From positions 62,001 to 126,000 of the forward strand of contig JAQGEQ010000195.1 of assembly GCA_034620365.1 (NCBI GenBank): a stretch of DNA of 64,000 nucleotides, written 5' to 3'. Numbering within the stretch: the stretch's first letter is position 1; every line of letters begins with the position of its first letter. Below are positions 11,762-26,700 of this stretch, one piece after another. The translations under genes were made by a program, and so were the position numbers. Below the pieces are notes generated by a model. The model was not told where the DNA came from. It did no database searches and saw only the letters and a list, made by a program, of their open reading frames with translations. The DNA is from Pegea sp. RAD2-039 (lineage: Eukaryota > Chordata > Thaliacea > Salpida > Salpidae).

Positions 11762-14700
11762 ATGACTAGTTTTTTTTTTTATTTTAAAATAATGCACCAA
11801 ATACTTTCGATTATTTTATGTTTTTATGCGGTATCTACAAATGCTCAAAACCATCCTCCTTATTTCATAACGACGCGATACTGGGAAATGATGGAGAACC
11901 AAACAATAGGTTGATGATTTAATTTTAATTAAAAACTAACTTTATTTAAGCAATTTGCAACTTGTAATTCAATTTTTTTATGATGTATCAAACTTTGTAA
12001 CATTTGATTAGAGCTAGATAGTAGTTTATAAAAGCACCAATGTTGATAAATGCTTTAATGTATCAGCTTTCTATCAAAGCTTACAAATTCCATTAACTAG
12101 ATAAAATATATCCTATTAGAGTTTTTAATGGTGTGTTGAAAGTTTTTATCTTTTATCCAAGAGTTCAAAATAGCTTTTTACAGGCATCGCGTAATGACAA
12201 TTACAAAAAGATAACATCCCTATTGAACTTAATTTGATGAATGGTGTTTGCAGGTCAAATTAAAACATTTAAAGTGTTAGAATAGAAACTAATACATACT
12301 TGAGAACAAAGTAAATGTTTAATTTAAAAAAAGACTATTTCGAAATCTTTATAATTTTGTTTCCAAACTAAAATCTTTTTCAGCAAACTTTTAATCTATA
12401 ACTTTTATATCGTTTGAAATATTAGAAGATTAATAGCTTTATCGCTTATTTAAGTCTATCTTATTAAGTATGACGTAATTTAAACCGATAGAATTATCTC
12501 GATTAGTAGAAGTGAGCAGATGTCTTTAACAAATCATTTCTACTTTCGTTTAAAACTCAACTCACAAAATTGCTTTTTGAATCAAAACATTTTTCTAATT
12601 TCAAAGTTTTGAAAGATTAGTTGTTAGATTATATGAGAAATTATTCTAAAACCTTTTTCTACAACTTTTGAAGTATTTTAATTAATTGAATTATAATAAA
12701 ATATCATTTTAATTAATTTCATATTCAAAATATTAAAAAGGGGCCCAGCCATTACCAAGAAACCGCGCCTCTTCCAAAAACGCGATTGTTCTAAAAGCAG
12801 TTGATCCTGAAAATCGACCCTTGACCTTTGGAATACGAGGAAGACCTGGAAACAGTCATTTTACAGTAGAACCGACAAGCGGAGTTGTAAAGCTTCGAAA
12901 ACCATTTGATCATGAAGTAAGTGAGATGAAATGATCACTCATCATCGACTGACATTGTATGCAGGTTTCAGAATCTTATATATGTCTTTTCTATGTAACT
13001 GATCAAGTCCATGAAGTTGAGTTTGAAGCAAAAATTCATATCATCGATGTTAATGATAATCCTCCAGTATTTGAAAAAGCTGTTTATCAAGCAGCAGTTG
13101 CTGAGGACAGCGAAATTGGCACAAAAGTTGTTCATATAAGGGCTCATGACTATGATAGTGGACCCGGTGGTATAGTCCGTTACTACTTGGACCAGGTGAG
13201 TCATTTACTGTTAGAACTTCTTATGATTTATCTTTAAAGACCAAATTATACTTCAATTTATATTATCAATGTGAAATATGTTTCTTATTAAAATATAAGT
13301 CCTATGTAGGGATCAGCGTCCAAGCTAAACTTAGTTGGGTCCATTTAGCATTTATATGAAGTCCTCAAACAAAAAAGTCAATAAAAACTTATTTTATACA
13401 TAAATCTTGTGCTTGGTGGTAATATGACGCTTGCTTTAAAAACTGAGATAATCGAAAAGCTTTTTCGCTTTCATACAACACCAATAAGCTAATCTTGCCG
13501 AACAGTTTTTAGTATTCTTGACTATAAGGCTAAGAGCTTGTTTAGATTAGTCGAAAGAATTTTACAGGTCAAAGTAGTAAATCGATTTAGCTTAATTGCT
13601 AGAACTATAGTCACACTTAAGCAAGATAGGAGATATAAATCTAAATTGACATTAATAAAAAGTTCACTTAGAATAAAAATTATATAGATTTTTACATTTA
13701 GGTACATGAAAATACACCATTTGAAATTGATTCAAGAAGAGGTATTTTATCGCTTAGCCAAAGAATAGATTACGAAATGAAAACTTCTTATAGAGTAGAA
13801 GTCATTGCAAAAGATCAAGATGAAAACAGGTATGTCGGTTACATTAAAAATATTTTACATAATTACATTAGTTTGTGAAATGCCTTAACTTAATTTTGGA
13901 CAACTCAAATACTCTAAGAGTAGTTTCTTATTTATAGCAAAAATATAAATTCTTAAATTGAAAAAATTTAAGTACCAAATGCCAAGTTCTTTTATTTCAG
14001 TATTGCTAGTCTCAAAAACAAAAACTAGAGATTTTTCAAATCATAAACTCACCAAAGTTCTCAGAAACTTCTCATAGCAACGTTTATTTATTTTGCTCTA
14101 GAAATAAAATGTATTTCATATGCTTCGTTATGTAACTCAAAAACTTTATGATTGGTATTAAAAAAAACAAAACAAAAACTAAACACTTTGATTAACAGTT
14201 CAATAAAAATTACTTGGTAATTATGAAAAAACAAACTTCAATAAATCCTTAAAGTTTACATGAAGTTGAAAAGAATAAGATTTAATTAGACTTTGATTAT
14301 GTAAATTTTAATGTGAACTTTCAGGTAGTTAAACTCACCAACATTGTTTTCTATTCCAGTTTTGTGAGATTGATTATGACTTGTATTTGTGGATATAATT
14401 GGCTGGCTTGTTTTAGAAAGTATATATTCAGCTGTCATCTTTTTGGATTTAGAAACATTTTTAATACTATCTTCATCGAATTTAAAAAGTTTTTTAGCTA
14501 TTTTGCTTACTGCTTGCAGATGAGAATACTTTTCCATCTACAAGTTAACACATTTTTTTCTTTTTTTGGGCTATATGCTGACAACTTTACTTTGTTTTCA
14601 GTATTTTTATTCACTTCTAGTTCTGAAGTATCTGCAGATTTTTCATTTTTATTTTTTTCATTTTTGATGTCTCCACATGATAAGCCAGCTGTAGAAGATG

Positions 14701-17700
14701 CTAGTTCTTCATCAGATAATAAATCTTTCAGAGTATCTTTTGTAGTTGATAAATCAGATTGAGCTTTCTCATAACTTTGCGAATTTTCATAACTGTCATC
14801 TAAATAATTAAAAGATTGTTTATGAATATTACCACTAAAAACAGTTTTAACTTTTAGAAAATTAGTAGTATAAAACAAACTATATGTATGTTATTTGAAA
14901 AATATATAATAGTAAACAAATTGAGACATAAATCAACTAAAGTAAAGTAATTAAGACAATAAGCGATTTTCTATTTAGGTTATCATAATTTTAAGCAGAA
15001 ATGTAAATAAAATCAAAATAACTAAAACCTAATTGCTCATCATGTAAAGATTTGTTAATCTGAGTTTTTTTATAAACAAATTTAACCGGAACTCCAGTTT
15101 GTGGTACAAAAATATCTAAAGATTTGAGTATTTCACAAGTATCAGGTTCCTCTTCATCAGAAGATTCTAAAGATTTAAATAAATAAAACTTTTCAAATAA
15201 TTATTTGAATAAAGTAATTTGTAATTTCAACAGAATAATCATTTAAGAAATCAAAAATAAAACAAAGTTGCAAAAAGATAGTTGTCTGATAACAATAACT
15301 TTAATCTTATAACACTAAAAAGACATTTAGTCATAAAATTTAGTAGATTTTTGTGTATTTCATCATTTAAGATAAATAATTGATTTTCAAATTTTACTAA
15401 CAGGCCAGTAAGAGTTTACAATCGAACTGTAATGAAAAATAATCACATTTATGAACAAATATATAAAACAAATTTAGTTTGAAATACTTTTTCTATGTAA
15501 CCTTTTTGTCAAATATTTTTCTGTGTAACAGTATTTAACATCTTTTTTAAATAGATGATATCAAACTACATATAGGTGGTGAATAATAAATGTACCTGAG
15601 TCACTGAAATCAGAAAACATCACCCGTAAATACTGTGAAGACATGTTCTCTGCTTTAGGATGTTTGTCTAAAAAAAGCTTTCAGAAAATATTAAGATTCA
15701 TTTTACAGATAAATTTATTTATCCTGCATCTAAAAATTTGAAAATATAAAAATGAATAAGGTTTTTTTCTAGAATTTTACTAAAATTAAACTATAGAAAA
15801 GCCTTTAAGTAGAAAACTAATTTAGGTTTATTTTAAATAAGTAAATTAGCACAATGTATCATTAAAAATCAATAACTAAAATGTTTAATTTTTATTTTAT
15901 CTTGTCAAATAATAAAGAAAAACAAATTTCATTATTTCTAATACAGGAAAAAATATCCTATTAAGTAAAAGACAAAATAACAATTTGTTGTTAGATAAAA
16001 TTTTATAAACAAAACTCAGCGATTTCATAACTTGAAAAACGTAAACAACTGAAAAATGTCATCACAACAACTAATTTAAATTAAAAAAATTTATTATTTT
16101 AGACAACTATCATCATCAGTCGTTGTGTTGATATCAGTTGAAGATGTGCAAGACACGCCACCAATATTTCAGAATTTACCTTACAAACAAACGATCGAAG
16201 AAAATATTCAAATTGTAACTTTTCGTGAATTTGGTTTTTTAATATTTATACTTTGAAGAATATTTAAAAACTATAATACTGCAAAAACGTTTGAATAAAT
16301 TAAATTTGAAATCTAGATTTTAGAAATCAATAAATACAAATTTATTGACATTTTTTTTTAGATAACTGAATACTTCGATTTAGATAACTTATTTCTATTG
16401 TAAAAAAAGTTCTGGTAATTTTAAAATAATGCTTTTGTTACTAAGGGATCAACTATTGTAACAGTCAAAGCGATTGATGGTGACCAAAAAAAACCAAACC
16501 AAATAGTTTATTCACTTGTAAGTGGCAATGAAGATGGGTATTTCTTACTCGATAATCAAGGGCAAGTACGACTTGCCAGTGAGCTTGATCGTGATAAACA
16601 GAATGCTCGAGATAGATATACTTTGACTGTAAGAGCCACTGAAGTTTCACCGACTGGTGGCTATGAAATAGGAAGCTCTAGCAGTGAAATAAGTTTCGAA
16701 GTAATAGTAAAAGATATCAATGATGAAAGAGCACAATTTGATTCAGATTTTTATCATTTCAAAATCTCTGAATTAACACCAACAGGAACATTACTTGACA
16801 TTAATATCAATGTTTTAGGTGAGCTTGTTATATACCTTTGTACAGTAAAAGTTGAATTAACTAATTTACAATTTTGGAATTAGTATTCTTGAATTATATT
16901 ATCAAGCTTAGTAACTTTCTAATTACTGTATGACTTAAGAGAAACCCCGATAATGTTTGATATAAATTAAAAAATCAATTATTTTATAAAAAGTTAGTTT
17001 GTTTGTAGGCTGATTATATATCTGAAAAAAAGCAAAGCATAGCAATTATATAAAGTTAAAATCGTTTTATTTTGTATAGATAAGGACCACGAAGAAAATG
17101 GTGAAGTAACAATGGCTGTTGAGTGGTTTTACAACGATATCATATCAATCAGTCCAATTTCATTCAGACGAAATTCTACAGTCACTTTATTTTTGAACAA
17201 ACAGTTAGACTTTGAAGATAGAAAGCAATTTGAATTTAAAGTAATTCTTAAAACTTTATTTAAATACTTCACATTTTTAATTAGTGATTTTTTGTCTTAT
17301 GACAAATTAAATAAAAAATTAAACTAGTTTGTAATAATATTAAGATTCAATAAACTTAACCAGTTTGTGTATTAATACTATGTTCTATTATTGATTCTTT
17401 ATAATTATCAAACAACTTAATTACCTCTGAATTCATAGCAAATATTTCTAGATATTTGCAAACGAAACTAATATGCCAGGATTTTATTCTTTTGCTGATA
17501 TTAAAATTGACGTAGAAAATGAAAATGATAATTTTCCTGTTTTTAATCAATCTTTCTACACCGCTTGGATAAGTGAAAGTGGTTGGTGATTTTTTTAATA
17601 TCTTACATTAAAGGGTTTTTGTTAAGTGTTACTTTCTTATACTTAGATAATAAACGTGTAATCATTAAGGTAATTTTAGGTAATTTACTAAAGTTATATG

Positions 17701-20700
17701 CAAATTTTTAATGTTGTCAATATTCATGAGTTTAATGAATTAACGTTTAAATATTTAATCTGCTGCTGTGCATTAAGCTCATGGTTGGCACTTTAAAAAC
17801 ATTTTTACAAAATGATTCCTGAATGTCAATTTACAACTTTTACAGATTAAATTTGTTAATTAAAACACTACGAAACTATTCCAAGAAATAAATTAACAAC
17901 GATAAAAAGCTAGTTTTTTTTCTAAATGGATATATTTTTAGCTTCAACTGGAACTGAAATTATTAAAGTCAGTGCAAGCGATGTTGATGAACTAAGTCAA
18001 GTTGAACATCGGATAGAAAATAATATGTCACTGATTCACATTGATGAAATAACAGGACTGATTACATTGATTGGACCGTTAGACCGTGAACAGAAAGATA
18101 TTTGGAAGTAAAACATGAATTGATACAAGCTTTCACTAGTGTCTCCTATCAAATAAATAAACGATTAATTTTAAAGATTCACTTTATTGGCTTCTGATGG
18201 TGATGCAACACACACAACTAGTGCTCAGCTAATAATACATGTGCTGGACGTGAATGATTGCTCCCCAGCATTTACTAAAGACTTTTATGAGATGGAAGTG
18301 GATGAAAATACTCAAGCTGATTCATTGCTATTCATACAAGTCAACTTTCTTCAATTATTTTACTGCCTTTATCACTTTTTCTGACAGGCTAGAGATGATG
18401 ATAATGATGCCATTAGTTACTCGATTGAAAGTGAAGAATACTCTGATCATTTTTCGCTCACTTCTATCTCATCTGGCGGCGTCTGGTTGAATCTTATTAG
18501 TACGTCAATGGTTTAATCCAATTTAAATCTTTTCGAAGATATTTGCGCCAGTAGTGATGGTTTTTAAATTGACTGATTTCCATAAAGTAATCAACCATAA
18601 CAAATAAAAACAAGAAATTAACTCAAGTTCACTTAAGTTGTTCAAATAAAACTTTACATAGAGCCACTCGATCACGAGGTCATCGACACAGTGAAGTTGT
18701 ATGTTAGAGCAAACGACTCGGAGTTTGTAAATGTTACAAAAGTAATCATCAACGTAAAAGACGTAAATGATGAAAGTCCTCAGTTTACAAAAGTTGATCG
18801 ATTCGAAATTTCTGAGGTTGTAGTCATTTCTCGATGACTTGTGACGTCATAGGTTTGTTTCCAGAACCTTGCTGGAGATAAGTTGATAGGAAAGGTGTTT
18901 GCCTCCGATGCAGACTCGGGAAGAAACGGAAAAGTTTTCTATTTCGTCACTAGTGGTCGCCATTTATTCAGTTTGTACTTTTCACCACTAGACGGCACTT
19001 TTGAGTTTTAAAACTTTTTCAGCAAAAGTTTTCTCATTGGACGAACGAAGTGGTGAAATCAAAACAAAGCCAGGGGCTTCCCCGGATTATGAAGATCAGT
19101 ACTTTTTTGTCTTCACGATAACAGCTGAAGATCAAGGCTTTCCATCACAATCGGTTTGAAGCTCACTCCAGAACTTTCATCGCGACTTAGCACAATCTTA
19201 CAGATGACAAAAGACTTCCGAATCGATGTCTTGGATCAAAACGATAATCCCCCCATCTTCAGTAAGAGCTCATATGACGTCACAATACCTGAGAACGAGA
19301 ATTTGATCTTCAATGAAATCCGTGCATCAGATCTTGATAGTGGCAGTTTTGGAGCCATCAAATACTCTATTGTGTCTGGTAAGCAACCTAAGCCCAGTAC
19401 TCCTAGTTGATGACGTCATCATAGTGTACTCGAGTGACTTGCGGCCGACTTTTGTGATTGACGAGGAACAGGGCACCTTGAGAAACATCGAAAATATAGA
19501 CTTCGAGCGGTTGGGCTCTCTTGTCGAATTGACTGTCGAAGCACGTGATGGTTTTCATATCACTCTCTGCAAGGTAACACTGATTACGTCATCACTTCGA
19601 TAACGATCACACAAATTCTTAAAAGGTTCACATCACGATTAGTGACGTCAACGACAACGCTCCGCGTTTCCACTTTCAACCGGAAGAGATTGAAGTTGCA
19701 GAGAACCGGATTGGAGCTCGAATAATCGCGTTGAACGTAGATGACGCTGATTCAGGGATCAATTCCGAGATCAACTTCCAGATAACTTCTGGAAACGATC
19801 GAGGTTTTGCTGATATTGATGACGTTGTCTTGCGTCATCACCTTCCTCCAGGACTTTTCAGCATCTCAGAGCTGGACGGAGAGCTTCGAATCTCCCCAGG
19901 ATTTGCGTTTGATCGTGAAGAACGGGAAGTCTATGACGTCACCATCACTGCGGTAGACGGTGGCAGTCCTCCTCTCAACTCTTCGGTTTGTCCCAACTAC
20001 TTCAAGATGTTGATGACGTCACTTATTTGTTTGAAGATCGCGTTGAAGATTCGCATCTTGGATGCCAATGACAACGCTCCATCACTAGATGACGTACCGG
20101 GCCACTTAAACGTCAGTGAGGCGTGTGAAGTCGGAAGTGTCATTTACCGAGTGACGTCATGTGACAGTGACGTCAGCGAGTACGCGCGTGTCGAGTACAG
20201 TTTGTTGGACAGCAAAAAGAGCTTCGAAATTGATCCAAAGGTGCTCCGCACTCCACTTTCACCTAATAATCGCTTTTCGTACAGTCGGGCGACATCTACG
20301 TGGTGAAATCACTCGACCGTGAAACGAACGCGATGTATCACGTGCAATTGGTTGCAAGGGACAATCCAGACGATTTAAACAACTCCCAAACCACAACCAA
20401 ACTGCTGACGGTGAGTGATGTCACGTGATTCAGGTCGTGATGTCATCATATGTAGATTTTTGTCGATGATGTCAACGATGAAGTACCGACATTTAGTCAG
20501 AAGACTCCTTATACGGGTTGGATTCGTGAAAATTCTCCAATTGGAAGCAAGTTAAAATTTGAGGTGAAAAAGCTTAAAGTTGGATAAAAATTGAAAATTG
20601 AAAGCTTAAAGAGTGAAGAAATAAAAGTGGAAGATAAAGATAAAGATGAGAAGATCATTTATCGGATGTTAGATGATCGAGCATCTCAATATTTTGTTAT

Positions 20701-23700
20701 TGATACCAAAACTGCTGAAATCCAAACAAGAACTACAATCGGTCTGATTTATCGATCAATATATTAATTTTACTGATGACGTCATTCATAGATCGCGAAG
20801 CTCTTACATCTGATGTGTTTGAAGTCATCATTGAGGCACGAGATGATGCAGATCACTTAGTAACCGCTCAGCTGGTTATCATAGTAATGGATGAGAACGA
20901 TAACGCACCGCGGTTTCATGAGTCCCACATCCGGGCTTCAGTCCTTGAATCAGTGGTTGGGTACCATCAAGTGGTCCAAGTGCAAGCTGTGGACAAAGAT
21001 GAAGGCGCGAACAGTGACGTCACTTACGCGATTTACAGCGGTTCTGATGATGTTTTTGTAATCGACAAACAATCAGGTGACAATCAAGTGATAATTTGAT
21101 GACGTCACGTTGACGTAATCAACAGGAATGATTTCGGTGGCAACGGGGAAATCTCTTGACCGCGAAATGACGTCACACTACGAGCTTCGCGTAATAGCGA
21201 CGGATGGGGCAAAAAATAAAGCAAAAAGTTCTGCTATTGACGTCACAATTAAAGTTGATGACGTCAACGACTCGAGGCCGCGATTTCTCACACATTGGGA
21301 GTCAGTGACAGTGAGTGACGTCATTAGCGGCGCGATACTTGCTCTTTGCTGTCCTGTGGTGGAAGAAATGAATTTTTCAGATCGATGAAAATTTATCCGG
21401 AGATCAACTCATCGCTCAGCTCTCAGCTGTTGACAGCGATCTTCATCCTCAGCTTCACTTTCTTATGACGTCAGCGACGATATTTGGAAGAAATGGAAGA
21501 GTGTTGATGATGGATGCTACTCCTGAAAAGATATTATCTTCTTCTTATTCTTTTATTATAAATTGGTTTCATCTGAACTCAACTACTGGTCAGATCAGAC
21601 TCAATTCCGATTTTGAAAATCAAGTGAGTATGACGTCATCAAAAGTAGAGACACGTCATCAGTTGATTTTCAGAGTAAAAATCTTGTGGATCGTGAATCC
21701 TGCAGTCAAGTATTAATGAGCTTTCAAGTAATTGATGACGCTTCTATTCTAAGAAGACACTCAATTTCAAAACAAGAGATGCTTTTAGAAGTAATTTTTC
21801 ATTTTTAAAAGATAATTTTCTTTCACAAATTAAATGATTTTTTAGATTTAAAAGTAAATTAAATTATATTTGAAAAAGGCAAAATTTAAAAATCAATTAA
21901 CTTCATACGAAGATTTACAATCAAGTGAAGATGTTGATGCTAAGAATGTTTTATTTTTGTATTTGATCAATAATAAGAAGTTTGTCTGACTAGACTGATA
22001 TCTATCTCGAATTGTAGATTAAATCGAAATGAAACTGGTGAAAGTTGCAGGAAATAAATGTTGATTTTTAGATTGAGTTTATATCCGAATTGTTTTGGAA
22101 ATAATCTTTTATTTAGTGTATCAACTTTGGCGTTGACTTTAGAAAACATGAAATATCTATATAGCTAATAATTTGTTAGGATATTTAAAACGTTTGTTAA
22201 ACTATTTTATTATTGCGCTCTAAGAAACGGATATATAAATAATAAAATAAACAATTTACATTTATATTAAACTATTTTAAAATTTAGAGATTCAATCTTA
22301 AAATTTAAATATTTCCTCAAAAATAATTATGATTTCATCAGCTGTATGGATAAAAGAACTAATTGTTTTAGAATTCTGTGAAAATCTTTAAGTAAAACAA
22401 ATTTTCTAATAGTCAACAGCCGCTACTTTGCCGATCAATACATATGACAGAGTCATGACGTCATCAGTAGCTAGTAATGAATAAAATTAATTTAAATCTA
22501 TTCATCTTTAACATTTATTTGAAAGGTGTTACAGAGCTCCTTAAGTTAGCGTCAATCATTTCGATGATATTTTTCATCTTACTTCTTTTCTCATCAAGCA
22601 TTGCTTCTTCTTCTAAGCACAAAGGATGTAATAAGATCAACTCTTCTTACATATGCTCTTCTCTACATCTTACTTACTGCAAATGGCCGATATCTGCATC
22701 TGGCATCAATTTTATTGACTTCTCGAACAATCATATCAAGGAGGCGAAGTTAGAAATGATGTTAGAGACTCAGAAACTGAGTTTACGCTCAAACCAACTT
22801 CAATCACTTTCCACTTCCATCTTACGTCACTTACCACTACTAATCACATTGGATATTAGCTACAATCGAATTCATACCCTGTCCACTGACCCACAACTGG
22901 TCCACAACTCAATTCAGAGCCTTGACCTCAACCACAATCAGTTGACAGACATTGGAAACTGGACACAACTTCTGAGACTTCAATCTTTAAATCTTAGTTT
23001 CAACCGAGTCTCAGTAATCTCCTTTAACACTCTCCCGGCATATCTTCGTCTTCTGGATGTTAGTAGTAATCCTATTTCAACAATTACTTCTTCTGATGAA
23101 GATATCGAGCTGACATTGAACATATGGAGTATTGATGACTTCGAAAAGTCTTCTTTCATCTATAATGTGTCTCAAATATGGTTCAAAAATGAAAAGTTTA
23201 ATATCAGCTGCTCTTTATCATCTTGGGGAAGATCTTGTTTCAAAAAGTTCTTTTTAAACCAAATTATTAACATTTTATCACCTTCTAGTTGTAGTGTGAA
23301 GAATGGAGACGCTTTTTTCTACTTTCTTATTGTTCTGGGAGCTCTCACTATTCTCGTTCTTATAGTGAGAATCGTTGAACAAATTGAGGTTCGAGTTAGA
23401 AAGAGGAGAATCCAATCAGTTCGAAGGACATCTCAAAATCTTCAGGAGTCTGTCAGTCTTCATCGACCATCATCGTTGAGGAAAGTTAAAAGAAAATCTA
23501 AAGCTCTTCCTAAGAGAGTAAAAATTTGGATGCGGGCAAGATCAGAAATGGATTTGTTTTTTTTAGAGCTAAATGAGAAGAAGCATACTGAGGATGATTG
23601 GGTCATCACTAGATCTATATCTTCGCCAATTTAATTATGTTTGATATTTTCGGATAATTAGAGCTTGATTGGACAAGATCATTTGAATTTTTACTATTTC

Positions 23701-26700
23701 TATGATTTCAATCTAAATTTTACCAAATCATCTTGTAGTCTTCAGATTATCTTATGTTGATCTTCAGCTAGTCTTTTCTTAATCTTTTGCTGATCCTTAG
23801 CTAGTCTTCAGCTACTGATCTTCTCTTGGTCTTTTACTGATCTTCTACTGATCCTCAGCTAACCTCTTCTTAATCTTTAATAATTTATGCTGATCTGATC
23901 TTGATCTTCAGCTAGTCTTTTGTTGAAATATCAATTTTTGATTTGAACTTTTGTACAAACCAAATTTTTATTCACTTTTCTTCCTATTAATTTACTTTTC
24001 AACAAATTCTTTTATTTTGTACAAATTTTAAGCCACATAATTTCTAACTTCTAGAAAAACTTCTAATTAGATTAAAGATTATATTTTTGATGACGTATTC
24101 ATGATGTCATTGTTGCAACAGATCAACATCAATGATCAAAACGACAATCCTCCACGATTTGATCTTAAAGGATTTGATCTTCTCACTCCGGATACTGTAT
24201 TCCTGAAGATTAAGGAGGAGCTTGCACTTGGCACTCTTCTGATCGATCTGAGCGCAAGTGATGAAGACCAAGACGCGAATGGTGACGTCACATACGAACT
24301 ACACGATCCTCAACGTCTCGTAAGATTAGAAGAAACAAACAAAAGAGGTGAGAAACGTTTAAATGATCTTTCTACTGATTCCTGCATTCACAGCAATGAT
24401 TCGAACCGCGGCTCGCATCGACCGCGAGCGTTTATTGCGTCACACCGCACAAGCTTGGATTAACGTAACTTTAGTAGCACGTGATCGGGGATTTCCCACA
24501 ATGAAAACATCGCGACTTGAGATTCGAATGCGCGTTGATGACGTCAATGATAACTCGCCACGATTTGAAATCTTTAGCTATGACGTATGTGTGCCATCTA
24601 GTGGTGACGTCATCATCATTTCGGGATTAGATCTTTTTAGCGGAAGATGCAATTGTTGGAAGCATTGTGACGTCATTTGTAGCTATTGATTCGGATGATG
24701 GGGAGTTTGGAAAGATAAATTATCGGCTCTTTGGAAGCTTAGAGCATTTTCAAATCGACAAAAGATCGGTATGTGTTTGTTGATGACGTCATCAGATCGT
24801 GAAATGATAAGACACAGGGAGCAATGAAATTGATAAAAGAAGTGGATCGGGAACAAGATGAAGATCATTTGATTGTAATCACAGCATCTGATGATCCTTA
24901 CGGAGATCCTAACTATCGAAGATCAACTTCTCTTCAGGTAAATACTCCCTCTAGTGATAAAATATTTCACTTCTTACATCACAGATTAACATCAGGATTG
25001 GTGACGTCAATGACAACGCTCCCAGATGGATCAGAACACCTTCACAACATCTCTACATCAGTGAAGACGCGCGTATTGGTAGTGACGTCACAACAGTGGA
25101 AGCTAGTGATCCTGATGCTGGTGCAAATGGAACTATTTCTTACCAACTAAAGAATGCACCAAGTAATCCACAAATGATTTCGGCAATGACGTCACAGCTG
25201 CCTTTCTATCACAGGCTTTTTCGCTATCAACCCAATCAGTGGTGATGTCATCATCGGTAGTGAGATTTTGACGTCACATAAGCGTGTGGGCCGAGGGTCA
25301 TTTAAAGTGGTAGCAGTGGACGGAGGCGGTCTTCAAGTAGTTCAAATAATTCATTTTGAGTTATTGGATATTAATGAACATCCTCCTGTCTTTATCTCAA
25401 CTCCTGGGAAACAGATCATACATATTCTAGAGGTAGACTTTGTGTGACGTCATCATCTACGCCATCACTGCTTTACAGGAGCAAGACGCTGGGACAGTTG
25501 TGGCCAACTTGACAGCACGTGATTTGGACCATGGCTTGAACTCAGTGGTCCGCTACAAACTCATCGAACCTTATCTACCTTTCATGATTGATGACGTCAC
25601 TGGCCGCTTAGTGACGTCACGAAAGTGAGTCAAGCTCATTTGATTGAAAAGAAGTTTGCTGACGTCATTTATCAAAAAATAGATTGGATCGTGAAGAAAG
25701 AGATGAGTTCAGCATCCAAGTTCGAGCTCACGATCTTGGAGTACCGCGACTTTATGACATCACAACTGTTCACGTACAAGTTGATGACGTCAATGATAAC
25801 GTACCGAGTTTCAAAACCAGCCACCAGGTGGTAGTAGTGAGTGAGGACATTATCGTAGGGCGAGTGATTGGTCACGTGGCCACTGCAGTTGATGATGATG
25901 TCGATGACGTCATTTACTATCATCTAATTGATGACGTCAGCGGTGGCAAGTTTCGATTATCAGATACTAAGATTATAGTGACGTCATCATTAGATCGCGA
26001 GACATCAGCAAAGTTAGTGTGGTTGCTATAGTGATGAGGGATTGTTGATTGACTGTTTGTAGATACTCGTTGCTAGTGAAAGCAAGTAACGATGAATACA
26101 TGACGTCATTGACGCTATCACACAGCCCATCAATACTACATCTGGATATTGTAGTTGATGACGTCATCGACGTAGCACCAGAGTTCTTTCAGACTGATTA
26201 CATCACAGCAGTTGATGCAGATGCTGAAACTGGCACTTACGTCACCATGGTAACGAGTGACGTCATTAGTAAGTTGATTGATGTTGTTGATTTACAGGTT
26301 AATGCAACTGACCGTGATCTTAATGACGTCATCACTTATACGATTCTTGATGTAAAAAACCCTGAAGGAAACTTTTTCAATGTTTTTGGGATCAATAAAA
26401 AGACAGGGGAAATCAAAACGAAGAAGAAATTGAGATCAAATATCGGGTGATTATCAGTTTAAATTTATTCGTATAAAATATATTTGAAGCAAAAAATGAT
26501 CCTCAAAATCGAAATTTACATCTTCTTCCGACTCTTCCATTCCAAGATACGATCCATGTAAGTAAAGATAGGTTGAAAATTTCTGTCAAAAAATCCATAA
26601 ATGATCTACTTGAGTCACAAGTGGTCCTCACCTGTTGCTGGTCACGTGATGGTCGTGATGAACTCGTGGACCAGCTATAAGACCTAAAGGGGCCAGACGG

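Noticed and set aside
14313..14762. Plus-strand ORF of 149 aa inside cadherin intron 4
   Set aside because: Phe/Leu/Ser-rich shadow of the antisense nested gene, whose exons have proper splice sites.
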